Shown piece after piece: positions 52,597-63,380 of a stretch of 64,000 nt of DNA. The number at the start of each line of letters is the position of its first letter. Within the stretch, counting starts at the first letter, position 1. The notes under the pieces are model-generated. The model saw only the letters and a list, made by a program, of their open reading frames with translations, had not been told where the DNA came from and searched no databases. The translations under genes and the position numbers were made by a program. Origin of the DNA: Flavobacteriaceae bacterium (GTDB lineage Bacteria > Bacteroidota > Bacteroidia > Flavobacteriales > Flavobacteriaceae); the NCBI GenBank assembly GCA_028284005.1, contig JANQSO010000008.1:1-64000 (forward strand), in the 5' to 3' direction.

Positions 52597-53871
52597 TTAC
52601 GTAATTAATTTTCCTTTTGAAGTTAATGAATATGATATGTATATGTATGTCAAATAAAATATAGAATAAACAAAACTCAGTGTTTTTACAATAGTTTCAG
52701 CATCAAATCTTTTTCCTATCAGAAATGTTGAGACAATAGCAGTTACCAAAAAAAACTGCCCGAGAGTATTGTACTTCTGTTTCTCCACAACATATAGCAT
52801 ATAACTCAACGGAAAACTAAGAAACCGAAGGAAAAATACCGGGGTCATTATCTTAACATATCTACCCGCAATGGCCCATTCCTTTCCGAAGATAAAAGTG
52901 AAAACATCTTCAGCAAAAAAGTAGATGAGTATTGTAGGGATTACAGCTAGTAAAAGTAATCTTTTTAAGGTTTTTAAAAAAAGTTTACGGGTATTACCTT
53001 TTGCTATGTGTAATGTCACTATTTCCATCTTGAACACATCTTGAACGGCCCCGGCCAATAAAGTTATAGGTGCATTAAATATTTTTTGAACCAAATAGTA
53101 ATGACCCGAAACAACAGCGCTAAAAAACATATTAAAAAAAACGTGGGCGATCTGATTGGAAGAAATATTGAAGAATGAGGCTAAGGCATCATACTTAGGA
53201 AAATCCTTATACCTCCTGGCCAATGCAATAACTTTGGGTTTATTTAGCTTCCACTTAATCGCAGATGGGGATTTTAAAAAAGAAAAAAGAAAGAATATCG
53301 CTCCGATAAATTGTCCAAATATGTTTCCGACTATAAGCCCTAAAGCACCGGTTTTTGTGAAAAATCCAAACCCCAAACTAGTTGCACTACTCCCAGAGGT
53401 TTGTAAAACCCTGTTCTTGGATAATTTAGTATAAGAACGCTTTCTGTTGAACCAATAATTAAAAGTCTGGTAGACTCCGGAAAAGAATATGGTCAGCGGA
53501 ATAAAATACAACCAGGTTCCAATCCTTTCATTTCCCAGTGCCGCTGTAATTTGATCATGAAAAAGGACTATGACTATTAATGAAATAACTGCTACACAAA
53601 AAACAATAACACCAGATAACCATATAAGTTGCAAGGCATTTTCATCTTTGGGCGGAAGGGTAATTGCAAACTCATATCTCCCCGTTGCAATTACTGAAAT
53701 AACTGAAGTGATACTTAGGTATAAAGCTAAAACTCCAAAATCATCCGGAGTATACAATCTTGTTAAAATAGGGCTGATAGCTATAGGAATGGCCTGTGCA
53801 ATAGCCGTACCCGTGACAAGGGTAACTACATTTTTGGTGAAATCGGATTTCAAAAAAAATTTCTTAAACAT
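52597..53871 (-). CDS. Wzx-type oligosaccharide flippase (first)
   Basis: A 424-residue membrane protein with about 12 hydrophobic segments and the start FKKFFLKSDFTKNVVTLVTG, typical of RfbX/Wzx (MOP superfamily) flippases, then SPILTRLYTPDDFGVLALYL. It should move the undecaprenyl-linked repeat unit to the periplasmic side. A second flippase of another subtype lies at 58594-60123. Confidence 0.9.
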   Translation of the reverse strand: MFKKFFLKSDFTKNVVTLVTGTAIAQAIPIAISPILTRLYTPDDFGVLALYLSITSVISVIATGRYEFAITLPPKDENALQLIWLSGVIVFCVAVISLIVIVLFHDQITAALGNERIGTWLYFIPLTIFFSGVYQTFNYWFNRKRSYTKLSKNRVLQTSGSSATSLGFGFFTKTGALGLIVGNIFGQFIGAIFFLFSFLKSPSAIKWKLNKPKVIALARRYKDFPKYDALASFFNISSNQIAHVFFNMFFSAVVSGHYYLVQKIFNAPITLLAGAVQDVFKMEIVTLHIAKGNTRKLFLKTLKRLLLLAVIPTILIYFFAEDVFTFIFGKEWAIAGRYVKIMTPVFFLRFLSFPLSYMLYVVEKQKYNTLGQFFLVTAIVSTFLIGKRFDAETIVKTLSFVYSIFYLTYIYISYSLTSKGKLIT

Positions 53872-53909
53872 AGATTATTATAAAATCTTCCCGAAATTAT
53901 GATACCGCA

Positions 53910-55485
<1,576 letters not shown>

Positions 55486-55602
55486 CTATTTAGAAGTGGT
55501 TCTATAAATAATAAGTGAATTTAAAGCTGTAAAGTTAGGTTTTTATACGGACTTTACCGGTCTTCGTTTAAAATAATACCGTACAGCTTTCCACTCAACA
55601 AT

Positions 55603-56523
55603 TTAAGGATTTTTGTTAGAACTAAAAGACTTTTTATAATAAGAAGACTCTTCCCCAAATATTTTCTGAAGTTGTTCTAATGTTTTTTCTGAAAGTTGCA
55701 TATCTTTATCTGAACGGGTCGATATACTATTGAACCATTTTTGTTTTAAGCCCGAAGGCAACACAAAAGAGAAAAATCGCTTTAAACCTAATTTATTCAA
55801 AGCATAAAAAAGTTTCCTGAACTTTATTCTTTTACTCGAATTTACAGGCTCAAGCTCTATAGCATCGAATTTTACAGTACCTAAGAAACCGGATACCTTC
55901 GATAAAGTTTTAGCTGTATCTCTAAACAGGGCCTCCGCAGACAGGCACAAAACATTGTCTCCAAAACGATCGCTAAACCTTTTAATTGGTTTGTCATAAA
56001 AACTCATTCCCAAAACCGAACTCCAATCTAAGGAACCTTTTCTATAATCTGTTATCTGTTCCTTTAACAATGACTCAAAGGAACGGTTTTCCCGTAACAA
56101 CCCCAGATCCATCTTGTAATGTGAAAATGCTCTTTCTAAAGGGTCTCTAAGCAATATAATGATCTTAGCATCAGGATTATATTGACAAATATTTAAAGCA
56201 GCTTCCGGTGCATGAAGATAAGATATACTCCCTTCTACCCTATACATGCTGTTTTGTCCTAATGAAAAAAGTTTTGCGTAATCCTCCGCTTTTTTAATTT
56301 GGGCTCTGTGCAAAGGTTTGGGAAATTCTTTTTCAAAATACCTGTCAATATTCAAAAAAGGAAGAGATTCAAATAGGGAAGTAGGTAAATTATCTACAAA
56401 GTAATGAGGCTCTTTTACAGGAGAAACATAGATGTCGGAGTGCCTGGAAAGCAGCTGCATAAAGAAAGTCGTACCGGCTCTCATAGCTCCAACAACAAAT
56501 AAATTTACCCTTTTATCCTTCAT
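55603..56523 (-). CDS. Sulfotransferase of the polysaccharide locus
   Basis: A 306-residue PAPS-dependent sulfotransferase. The 5'-phosphosulfate loop is VGAMRAGTTFFMQLL near residue 12, followed by VSPVKEPHYF, and the 3'-phosphate site is IIILLRDPLERAFSHYKMD near residue 133. It transfers sulfate to a sugar hydroxyl. It is embedded between the acyltransferase and a GT2 gene, and overlaps the GT2 gene by four bases. PAPS can come from cysC-cysD-cysN in the same locus. A sulfated glycan is therefore likely. Confidence 0.9.
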   Translation of the reverse strand: MKDKRVNLFVVGAMRAGTTFFMQLLSRHSDIYVSPVKEPHYFVDNLPTSLFESLPFLNIDRYFEKEFPKPLHRAQIKKAEDYAKLFSLGQNSMYRVEGSISYLHAPEAALNICQYNPDAKIIILLRDPLERAFSHYKMDLGLLRENRSFESLLKEQITDYRKGSLDWSSVLGMSFYDKPIKRFSDRFGDNVLCLSAEALFRDTAKTLSKVSGFLGTVKFDAIELEPVNSSKRIKFRKLFYALNKLGLKRFFSFVLPSGLKQKWFNSISTRSDKDMQLSEKTLEQLQKIFGEESSYYKKSFSSNKNP

Positions 56524-57440
56524 TTTCTTTTAAATGTTTTTAAGACCGGATATATATTAAATGGAACTGCATTGATATAAAACAACCTCCTTATATGGCT
56601 CTTCGGCAATAATTGTTTCAGCAAACCGTGAACCTGTTTCTTCTCTTGGCTAGAGTAGTTCCAATAATGCTTTATATACGTAAAAAATGCAAATCTTTTG
56701 TAATACTTCCTGAAGTCACTCTTCTCTGTAGGAGAAAGTTGTTCTTTTACATTCAAAATCGTGTTTAAAAAAATGCAAAAATCACCCGCTTCATAGTGAG
56801 CCCTGGAAGTAGCATCTAATTCGGTCTTTCTATAAAAAGACAATTCTTTGTTTAAAAAGACCACCGGGTTTTTTACACATAAGCGCATCCACAGATCGTG
56901 GTCCTCGTGTTTTTTTTGCCCTTTTCTGAATTTTCCAATAGCTCTGAACAGCGATTTTTCAATGATGACATTCGAAGAATTTACAGGCGGAAAATATTCC
57001 CCGATCACCTGAAAATAATTAAGTAGCTCTGCTTTTCCCTCTTCCGGAAGGTATTTATTTTGGTAACGCTCAGTTTTATCTTTAAAAACGCGGCTTCTTC
57101 CACCGGCAAAAATCTTATGAGAAGAATAAGTACTAATTAATACCTGTATTTCTTCTAAAAATGTAGCATCCCACCAATCATCTGCATCCAGGAATGCAAT
57201 CCACGGATATTTTGCTTTTTCGATCCCCGTATTTCTGGCCACAGAAACCCCTGAACGTTTTATAGTGATCAATTGTAAACGCTCATCTTCAAAACCATTG
57301 ACCACACTGACCGAAGCATCAGTACTGCCATCATCTACTACCAATATCTCAAAATTGGTAAAAGTTTGAAGAAGAACTGACCTGATCGCTTCAGCAATAT
57401 ATGCTTCTTTATTATACAATGGAATAACTACAGAGATCAT
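56520..57440 (-). CDS. Glycosyltransferase family 2
   Basis: A 306-residue GT-A enzyme opening SVVIPLYNKEAYIAEAIRSV with VVDDGSTD and FLDADDWW supplying the DXD metal/donor motif near residues 37 and 87. A C-terminal basic helical region follows. It is translationally coupled to the sulfotransferase gene, so the sugar it adds may be the sulfated one (inference). Confidence 0.92.
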   Translation of the reverse strand: MISVVIPLYNKEAYIAEAIRSVLLQTFTNFEILVVDDGSTDASVSVVNGFEDERLQLITIKRSGVSVARNTGIEKAKYPWIAFLDADDWWDATFLEEIQVLISTYSSHKIFAGGRSRVFKDKTERYQNKYLPEEGKAELLNYFQVIGEYFPPVNSSNVIIEKSLFRAIGKFRKGQKKHEDHDLWMRLCVKNPVVFLNKELSFYRKTELDATSRAHYEAGDFCIFLNTILNVKEQLSPTEKSDFRKYYKRFAFFTYIKHYWNYSSQEKKQVHGLLKQLLPKSHIRRLFYINAVPFNIYPVLKTFKRK

Positions 57441-57441
57441 A

Positions 57442-58563
57442 TCAATTTTCTATTGCGTTGATTAAAAAAGATTTTGAAAAATCTCTCCAAACTTCAATTT
57501 TATTATTAACTGTAGTGTAATCAATCTTCTGAAAGAACAACTTTCTGTCAAAGTCCCGGTCTCTATATACCAACCTGTTCTCTAACTCTAATTTTTCAAG
57601 TAGGGACCAAAATCGTGTCATACCCCTCTTTTTATTGGCCAATGTAATGAAAGGTTTATTAAAAATAATTGAAAAAATAGTTCCGTGAAATGAATCTGTG
57701 ACCACAAAATCTGCTTCCATAAAGCCCTTTAACCATTCTTCCACACCAGGTTTTTTATATCCTTTTATCTTCTTGTGTCTGTTGATCCTTTTTGGGTCGT
57801 CTATAACATACGCTGTTTTTTGAAGGGACGTTTCGGCTTCTTTAATAATATTTTCTGCATGAGCATCAACATCCAGGATATAAGCAAAGATTTCATTCTT
57901 TTTTGAATTTGCTGAAGTTTGTGAGATCTGATAATAAAAGTCTGCTCCCATTAAGAGTGTAGGATCCAAAACGTGTTGGGCAGTTGATAGCTGTAAATAT
58001 TCTTCACAAATTTTCACTCCACTGTCCTCCCGAACCGAAACCGCATCAAATTCTCTCAAAAAAGCTGTAATTTCATTGGAAAACTCATCGAATTCCCATT
58101 TTTCTTTTCCAAAAGAAGCAGCGTACGATATTTTCTTCGTACTGGTATTTTTAACAAAATCCAAAAAAGCATTTTTCCAGATTCCATGCATATAATCAAT
58201 TCTCCATACCTGATCACTTCCCACTACAATAACATCAAAATTCTGTTCTTGTACTTCCTTGGTCAACTTTGTATTTGTATATAAAGGTCTTGTAATTGCT
58301 TTAAAATGTTTGTTTTTAAATCCATTTATTTCCGAAGCAATTTCTTTTTGATAGGCAATGTCCTTCAAGTCAAAGATTCCATTTTTCTCAATAAAGTGTT
58401 TCACAAGCCGCTTGAAAACAGAAACTGGATACTTCCTGTCTATTATTACAGTTTCATAACCATTTTGCGTTAAAAAACCTTGTAATGCCACCAACTGAAT
58501 AATACCCCCGTAGTTTGTACCCAGCGGCATGGTAAATAGTCCTATTTTCTTTTTATAAGGCAT
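57442..58563 (-). CDS. Polysaccharide pyruvyl transferase
   Basis: A 373-residue enzyme of the CsaB/PssM-like pyruvyl transferase family. FTMPLGTNYGGIIQLVALQG near residue 10 and FDVIVVGSDQVWR near residue 108 are typical, together with the later DSFHGTIFSIIFNKPFIT. It adds a pyruvate ketal from phosphoenolpyruvate to a sugar, giving the polymer negative charge. It starts 30 bases after the second flippase gene ends. Confidence 0.9.
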   Translation of the reverse strand: MPYKKKIGLFTMPLGTNYGGIIQLVALQGFLTQNGYETVIIDRKYPVSVFKRLVKHFIEKNGIFDLKDIAYQKEIASEINGFKNKHFKAITRPLYTNTKLTKEVQEQNFDVIVVGSDQVWRIDYMHGIWKNAFLDFVKNTSTKKISYAASFGKEKWEFDEFSNEITAFLREFDAVSVREDSGVKICEEYLQLSTAQHVLDPTLLMGADFYYQISQTSANSKKNEIFAYILDVDAHAENIIKEAETSLQKTAYVIDDPKRINRHKKIKGYKKPGVEEWLKGFMEADFVVTDSFHGTIFSIIFNKPFITLANKKRGMTRFWSLLEKLELENRLVYRDRDFDRKLFFQKIDYTTVNNKIEVWRDFSKSFLINAIEN

Positions 58564-58593
58564 TATTGTATGGGTTTTTTCTGAATAACAACA

Positions 58594-60123
58594 TCACTTC
58601 TTTTTATTAAAGACGGTTCTTACTTTTTGGATGACAATACTTCTTTCTCCGGTGTTCAATCCAATAAGATAAACCGAGAACGTTACCATAACTACAGATA
58701 CTAATGCTACTATAAGCACTCTAATAAAGCCCGCTTCCAAAACACAGGAGAGATACCAAGGTAACAATGAAGAAATCACAGTTACTGCCAGAGCTCTCCA
58801 TAAAACTTCCCTGAAAAAACGCGCAATGGAAATTGCGATCAAAGATTGCAGTATCCAAAGTCGCAGGCCCAAAGCTATTGTAGAGAGTACAATACTAACA
58901 TAAATAGTAACCTCCGGTGAAAATCCGAGTTTTAAAAAAATATATGCTACGGGCAGGTTCAATAATAACAAGCCTCCCACTATGATCTGATATCTTTTTA
59001 TTCTGCCAGTTGCCTGCACAGAGATCATTAAAGGGCCCGAAAAACTATCTATTAATGTGTTGATGATAATTAATATTGTAAATAGAACGGCATAATCGGG
59101 AACTATCCGTAACCACAACCGTAAGATGTATTCTGTTTCCAAAAGTATTGGCAACGAGAGAAAAAATAAAAGAAAGAATGAAAACCTGGCACTTTTAAGG
59201 ACCAAATTCGTCATGTTTTCGGTATCACCGGAAGCGTATGATTTAATGATCTGTGGCTTTACAGCCAATTGAAAATTAGTAACGAAGGACTGTACGGCGG
59301 ACTGTACTTGATAGGCTATTGCCCTGGCAGCATTGATCGCCGGGCCAAAAAATATGTTCAACAAAATATTCACGCCCTGACCTTTTGCTGCGAACGATAG
59401 ATTGCCCAGCAAACTCCATCCGGAGAAATTTATCAACTCCGTATACAAAGCCCTATCCCAGAAATAGGTATATGAACACGAACGCAATTTTTGGACACAA
59501 TATATTCTATAGACGGTAGCGATAATAATTGCGAGAAAAAATAACAATACTGAATATAGTATCAGTTTATCAAATTCGATCAGGGTCAACATAAAAACAC
59601 TTAGCAATATCAAGGAAGCTTCTACAATACTTATGTAAGCATAAATTCCCATTTTTTCATTGGCAATAATGCTTGCATTATAAGGAACCTGAATGATCTT
59701 TATTAAAAAAGTAGCCATCGAAAACTGGTATACCCAAAAAGCTGCGTCCATTCTTTCTGCGGGTATGTTCAGATAGTTATAAAAGAACCAAAGCCCTACG
59801 GTCTCGCATAAGATCAATACACCAATTGCCACAAGAATGTGGATCGTAACCGTTGCACTGAACACTCTTTGCTGTCGTTCAAAATCGCCTTTACCTAATT
59901 CAAAGGATAAAAAGCGCTGTGTTGTTGAAGACATTGCCGAATTAAAAAAAGCGAACAGGATCACTATACCTCCTACAACATTATGGATTCCAAAATCCTC
60001 AACTCCCAGTACATTCAATACAATTCGTGATGCATACAAAGTGACGATCATCAAGAACAGCGTCCTGAAATAAAGTAACAGGGTATTTCTTACTATTCTC
60101 AAGTTATCTTGCGATCTTGACAT
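58594..60123 (-). CDS. MATE/Wzx-type lipopolysaccharide flippase (second)
   Basis: A 509-residue membrane protein with about 12-14 segments. The start LLLYFRTLFLMIVTLYASRI and the run VLNVLGVEDFGIHNVVGGIV are typical of the longer Bacteroidota oligosaccharide flippases. It differs in length and sequence from the first flippase at 52597-53871. It may move a second repeat unit or a differently decorated one. A basic tail (KVRTVFNKKK) faces the cytoplasm. Confidence 0.9.
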   Translation of the reverse strand: MSRSQDNLRIVRNTLLLYFRTLFLMIVTLYASRIVLNVLGVEDFGIHNVVGGIVILFAFFNSAMSSTTQRFLSFELGKGDFERQQRVFSATVTIHILVAIGVLILCETVGLWFFYNYLNIPAERMDAAFWVYQFSMATFLIKIIQVPYNASIIANEKMGIYAYISIVEASLILLSVFMLTLIEFDKLILYSVLLFFLAIIIATVYRIYCVQKLRSCSYTYFWDRALYTELINFSGWSLLGNLSFAAKGQGVNILLNIFFGPAINAARAIAYQVQSAVQSFVTNFQLAVKPQIIKSYASGDTENMTNLVLKSARFSFFLLFFLSLPILLETEYILRLWLRIVPDYAVLFTILIIINTLIDSFSGPLMISVQATGRIKRYQIIVGGLLLLNLPVAYIFLKLGFSPEVTIYVSIVLSTIALGLRLWILQSLIAISIARFFREVLWRALAVTVISSLLPWYLSCVLEAGFIRVLIVALVSVVMVTFSVYLIGLNTGERSIVIQKVRTVFNKKK

Positions 60124-60176
60124 GAAGGGGATTGTATTTTTTTAAATGCCGAAAATATCTACAATCTATAAACTTT

Positions 60177-61439
60177 TTATAGAATCATACCCGCAGCTAC
60201 CGTTTCATGAGTTGCATCATCAATTAATACAAAGCTTCCGGTAATTCTGTTATCTCTATATTCGTCTATCATCAGTGGCCGGGTCGTTCGTATCTTGATC
60301 CTCCCAATATCATTCATATTCAGGCTTTTATCAGTTTCTTCCCTGGAATATGTATTAATGTCGATCTTATAAAGCACTTCTTTTATCATTGCTTTTTGTT
60401 CATTGGAAGTATGCAAAATTGTATATTTTGCACGCGGCCTTGCGGATGTAATGTTCAACCAACACAACATAGCATCAAATTCCTGTACCGGAGACGGTTT
60501 GTTATTTGTTTTTGCTATCATATCACCACGGCTAACATCAATGTCATCTTCTAATGTTATAGACACCGACATAGGTGCAAAAACCTCATTCAAAGAACCC
60601 TCCATAGTATCAATAGACTTGATCTTTGAAGTAAAACCGGAAGGCATAATAGTTACTTCATCTCCCGAACGGAAAATTCCACTTGCAACACGTCCGGCAT
60701 AACCTCTGTAATCAATAAAACCTTCACTTTGCGGGCGGAGTACGGTCTGTACGGGGAAACGGGCGTCAATTTTATTGATATCGCTGCTAATGTGCATATG
60801 TTCCAGTGTATGTAATAACGGTGCTCCCTGAAACCAGTCCATATTTTTGGAACGTTTGACCACATTATCTCCATTCAAGGCACTTATTGGCAAAAACTGA
60901 ATATCCTTTACATACAATTTAGAAGAAAACCCTTCAAACTGGTTGATGATATCTTCGTATATTTTTTCAGAATAATCAACCAGGTCCATCTTATTCACAC
61001 ATACTATAATATGTGGGATCTGTAATAAAGAAGCGATAAACGCATGCCTTTTGGTTTGTTCGATCACCCCATTCCTGGCATCTATCAGTATTAGTGCTGC
61101 ATTTGCCGTAGAAGCACCGGTCACCATATTTCGTGTATATTGAATATGCCCCGGAGTATCTGCTATAATGAACTTACGCTTGGGAGTGGTAAAATAACGG
61201 TAAGCAACATCTATTGTTATCCCCTGCTCTCTTTCATCCCTCAGGCCATCGGTAAATAAAGCAAGGTCAACTCCATCATGGCCTTTTCTTTTGCTTGTAT
61301 TCTCCACGGCTTGCAGTTGGTCCTCAAAAATAGCCTTACTGTCATACAATAAACGTCCAATAAGCGTACTCTTTCCATCGTCCACACTTCCGGCAGTTGT
61401 AAACCGCAATAATTGATTTGTATCTATTCGCATCTCCAT
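60177..61439 (-). CDS. cysN: Sulfate adenylyltransferase GTPase subunit
   Basis: A 420-residue EF-Tu-like GTPase. The P-loop AGSVDDGKSTLIGRL, DTPGHIQYTRNM, and NKMDL are the G-domain motifs, then beta-barrel domains 2 and 3. With CysD it makes APS from sulfate and ATP, driven by GTP. There is no fused CysC kinase domain; cysC is separate upstream. The ATG at 61439 is chosen because an earlier in-frame start at 61508 would overlap cysD by 56 bases. Confidence 0.94.
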   Translation of the reverse strand: MEMRIDTNQLLRFTTAGSVDDGKSTLIGRLLYDSKAIFEDQLQAVENTSKRKGHDGVDLALFTDGLRDEREQGITIDVAYRYFTTPKRKFIIADTPGHIQYTRNMVTGASTANAALILIDARNGVIEQTKRHAFIASLLQIPHIIVCVNKMDLVDYSEKIYEDIINQFEGFSSKLYVKDIQFLPISALNGDNVVKRSKNMDWFQGAPLLHTLEHMHISSDINKIDARFPVQTVLRPQSEGFIDYRGYAGRVASGIFRSGDEVTIMPSGFTSKIKSIDTMEGSLNEVFAPMSVSITLEDDIDVSRGDMIAKTNNKPSPVQEFDAMLCWLNITSARPRAKYTILHTSNEQKAMIKEVLYKIDINTYSREETDKSLNMNDIGRIKIRTTRPLMIDEYRDNRITGSFVLIDDATHETVAAGMIL

Positions 61440-61452
61440 TATCTTCAGAAAA

Positions 61453-62358
61453 TTAAAAATATCCTTGCCGCTTTCTGTCTTCCATCGCTGTTTCACTACG
61501 TTTGTCATCGCTTCTGTTTCCTCGCTCCGTCTGTTTCATGGAAGCGACTTCAGCTACAATTTTCTCAAGTGTATCAGCATCAGATTCAATTCCGCCGGTA
61601 ATGGTAATATCTCCTAAAGTTCTAAAGCGAACCTTTTTGGTATGCACCGCTTCCCCTTCTTCCAACTTCAAATGATCGGAAACAGGAATCCAGGAATCAT
61701 TTCTCCAAACTACTTCACGGTCATGGGCAAAATACAAAGAAGGGATCTTAACATTTTCCCGGAGAATATAGTTCCAAACGTCCATTTCGGTCCAATTGCT
61801 AATAGGGAAAACCCTAAAATGTTCTCCTTCAAAATGTTTTCCGTTCAAAATATTCCATAATTCCGGACGCTGATTTTTAGGGTCCCATTGTCCAAAATCA
61901 TCTCTATGAGAAAAAAAACGTTCTTTAGCTCGTGCTTTTTCTTCGTCACGTCTTCCACCTCCAATAGCACAGTCTATTCTATTGGCTTCTATGGCATCTA
62001 GAAGTGTAGTGATCTGTAAAGAATTACGCGTAGCGTTTTTACCTTTTTCTTCGGCTACTCTTCCCTGATCAATAGATTCCTGTACAGAACCTACAATGAG
62101 TTGCGCATTCAGGTCTTCAATAATTTCGTTTCTAAACTGAATTGTCTCCGGAAAATTATGCCCGGTATCCACATGCATTAAAGGAAAAGGAATTTTTGAA
62201 GGGTAAAAGGCCTTTTTAGCCAAATGAGTAACTAAAATTGAATCTTTTCCCCCGGAAAAAAGGATCACAGGGTTTTGAAATTGTGCCCAAACCTCCCGGA
62301 GAATGAAAATAGCTTCAGACTCTAATTCATCCAGGTAATTTAAATAGTATTTACTCAT
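61453..62358 (-). CDS. cysD: Sulfate adenylyltransferase subunit CysD
   Basis: A 301-residue PP-loop ATP pyrophosphatase. LFSGGKDSILVTHLAKKAF carries the PP-loop near residue 35; MHVDTGHNFPETIQFRN and the GGGRRDEEKARAKER loop are typical. It forms the sulfurylase with CysN. It overlaps cysC by eight bases. In this locus APS goes to PAPS for sulfation rather than, or as well as, assimilation. Confidence 0.96.
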   Translation of the reverse strand: MSKYYLNYLDELESEAIFILREVWAQFQNPVILFSGGKDSILVTHLAKKAFYPSKIPFPLMHVDTGHNFPETIQFRNEIIEDLNAQLIVGSVQESIDQGRVAEEKGKNATRNSLQITTLLDAIEANRIDCAIGGGRRDEEKARAKERFFSHRDDFGQWDPKNQRPELWNILNGKHFEGEHFRVFPISNWTEMDVWNYILRENVKIPSLYFAHDREVVWRNDSWIPVSDHLKLEEGEAVHTKKVRFRTLGDITITGGIESDADTLEKIVAEVASMKQTERGNRSDDKRSETAMEDRKRQGYF

Positions 62359-62950
62359 TTGGTAATGTTAGTTTCTTTTCAATAGTGTTTAAAATTAAAG
62401 TAACAGATTCTTCTACCGAAATTTTCATGGTATCAATTTGAATATCGGGAACAGCAGGTGCTTCATACGGAGCATCAACACCTGTGAAATTTTTTATTTC
62501 GCCGGAACGGGCCTTAGCATACAACCCTTTTACATCTCTACGTTCACATTCTTCAATAGGGGTATTTACAAAAACCTCAATATAGTTCTTATATCCAACA
62601 GTTTGCTTAATATTTTCTCTATCCCGTGCATAAGGAGAAACAAAAGCCGCCAAAACAATTAAACCGGCATCAATCATCAAATTGGCAACCTCGGCTATAC
62701 GGCGGATGTTCTCGGTACGGTCCTCGGGAGAAAAAGATAAATTGTTATTTAATCCTCCACGAATATTATCACCATCCAATACATAGGTATGAAGCCCTTT
62801 ATCAAACAATGCCTTTTCAACCGCATTTGCTATGGTAGATTTACCCGAACCCGATAATCCCGTGAACCATAACAAGAAGCTCTTATGGCCCTTAGATGCA
62901 TTTCGCTCTTCTTTTGTAACGCTAAACTGATGTGGAACAATATTCTTCAT
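62351..62950 (-). CDS. cysC: Adenylylsulfate kinase
   Basis: A 199-residue kinase that phosphorylates APS to PAPS. Walker A FTGLSGSGKSTIANAVE lies near residue 30, then VLDGDNIRGGLNNNLSFSPE and FVSPYARDRENIK. Size is normal for a stand-alone CysC. The gene sits between a DUF2061 gene and cysD, all codirectional and tightly spaced. Confidence 0.96.
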   Translation of the reverse strand: MKNIVPHQFSVTKEERNASKGHKSFLLWFTGLSGSGKSTIANAVEKALFDKGLHTYVLDGDNIRGGLNNNLSFSPEDRTENIRRIAEVANLMIDAGLIVLAAFVSPYARDRENIKQTVGYKNYIEVFVNTPIEECERRDVKGLYAKARSGEIKNFTGVDAPYEAPAVPDIQIDTMKISVEESVTLILNTIEKKLTLPNE

Positions 62951-62957
62951 ACACTAT

Positions 62958-63380
62958 TTAGTGTCTTTTTGTTAATCCATAATCCATTCTGTACCAAACT
63001 CTTTCGTGAATATAATATAAAATCATTTTAGTAATGAATTCAGCAACACCAATTTTCACACCTATAAAGGGGCTTCCCGAAATGATCCAGGAAATGAGCA
63101 TTGTGTCAAGAGTACCCAGTCCCCGCCAGGTTACTGTTTTTGCAAGGTGCCTCTTTCTACTTGCCAACATTTTGCCATTCTTTGAAAGATTTATTTTAAA
63201 CCATATTCTTTCGTGAAAGAAGTATAATATCATCTTGGTAATTACTTCTATTATACCAATTTTTAACCCTGTAAATACACTTCCTGTTATTATCCACGAT
63301 AATAAAATAGTATCTACAGTACCCACAATACGCCAGGTTACTGTCTTTGCTAAGTGTCTTTTATACGATGGATCCTTCAC
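62958..63380 (-). CDS. Membrane protein with two DUF2061 domains
   Basis: A 140-residue membrane protein made of two copies of a DUF2061 unit: about residues 6-66 (KRHLAKTVTWRIVGTVDTIL) and 75-134 (KRHLAKTVTWRGLGTLDTML). Each has two hydrophobic segments and the end FHERIW or IHERVW. The start is GTG inside the end of cysQ. DUF2061 often occurs next to sulfate-activation genes in marine bacteria; a role in sulfate or PAPS/PAP transport is only a guess. Confidence 0.8.
   Translation of the reverse strand: MKDPSYKRHLAKTVTWRIVGTVDTILLSWIITGSVFTGLKIGIIEVITKMILYFFHERIWFKINLSKNGKMLASRKRHLAKTVTWRGLGTLDTMLISWIISGSPFIGVKIGVAEFITKMILYYIHERVWYRMDYGLTKRH

Noticed and set aside
61440-61508. Upstream start for cysN at 61508.
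   Set aside because: It would overlap cysD by 56 bases, while the typical CysN start follows ATG 61439.
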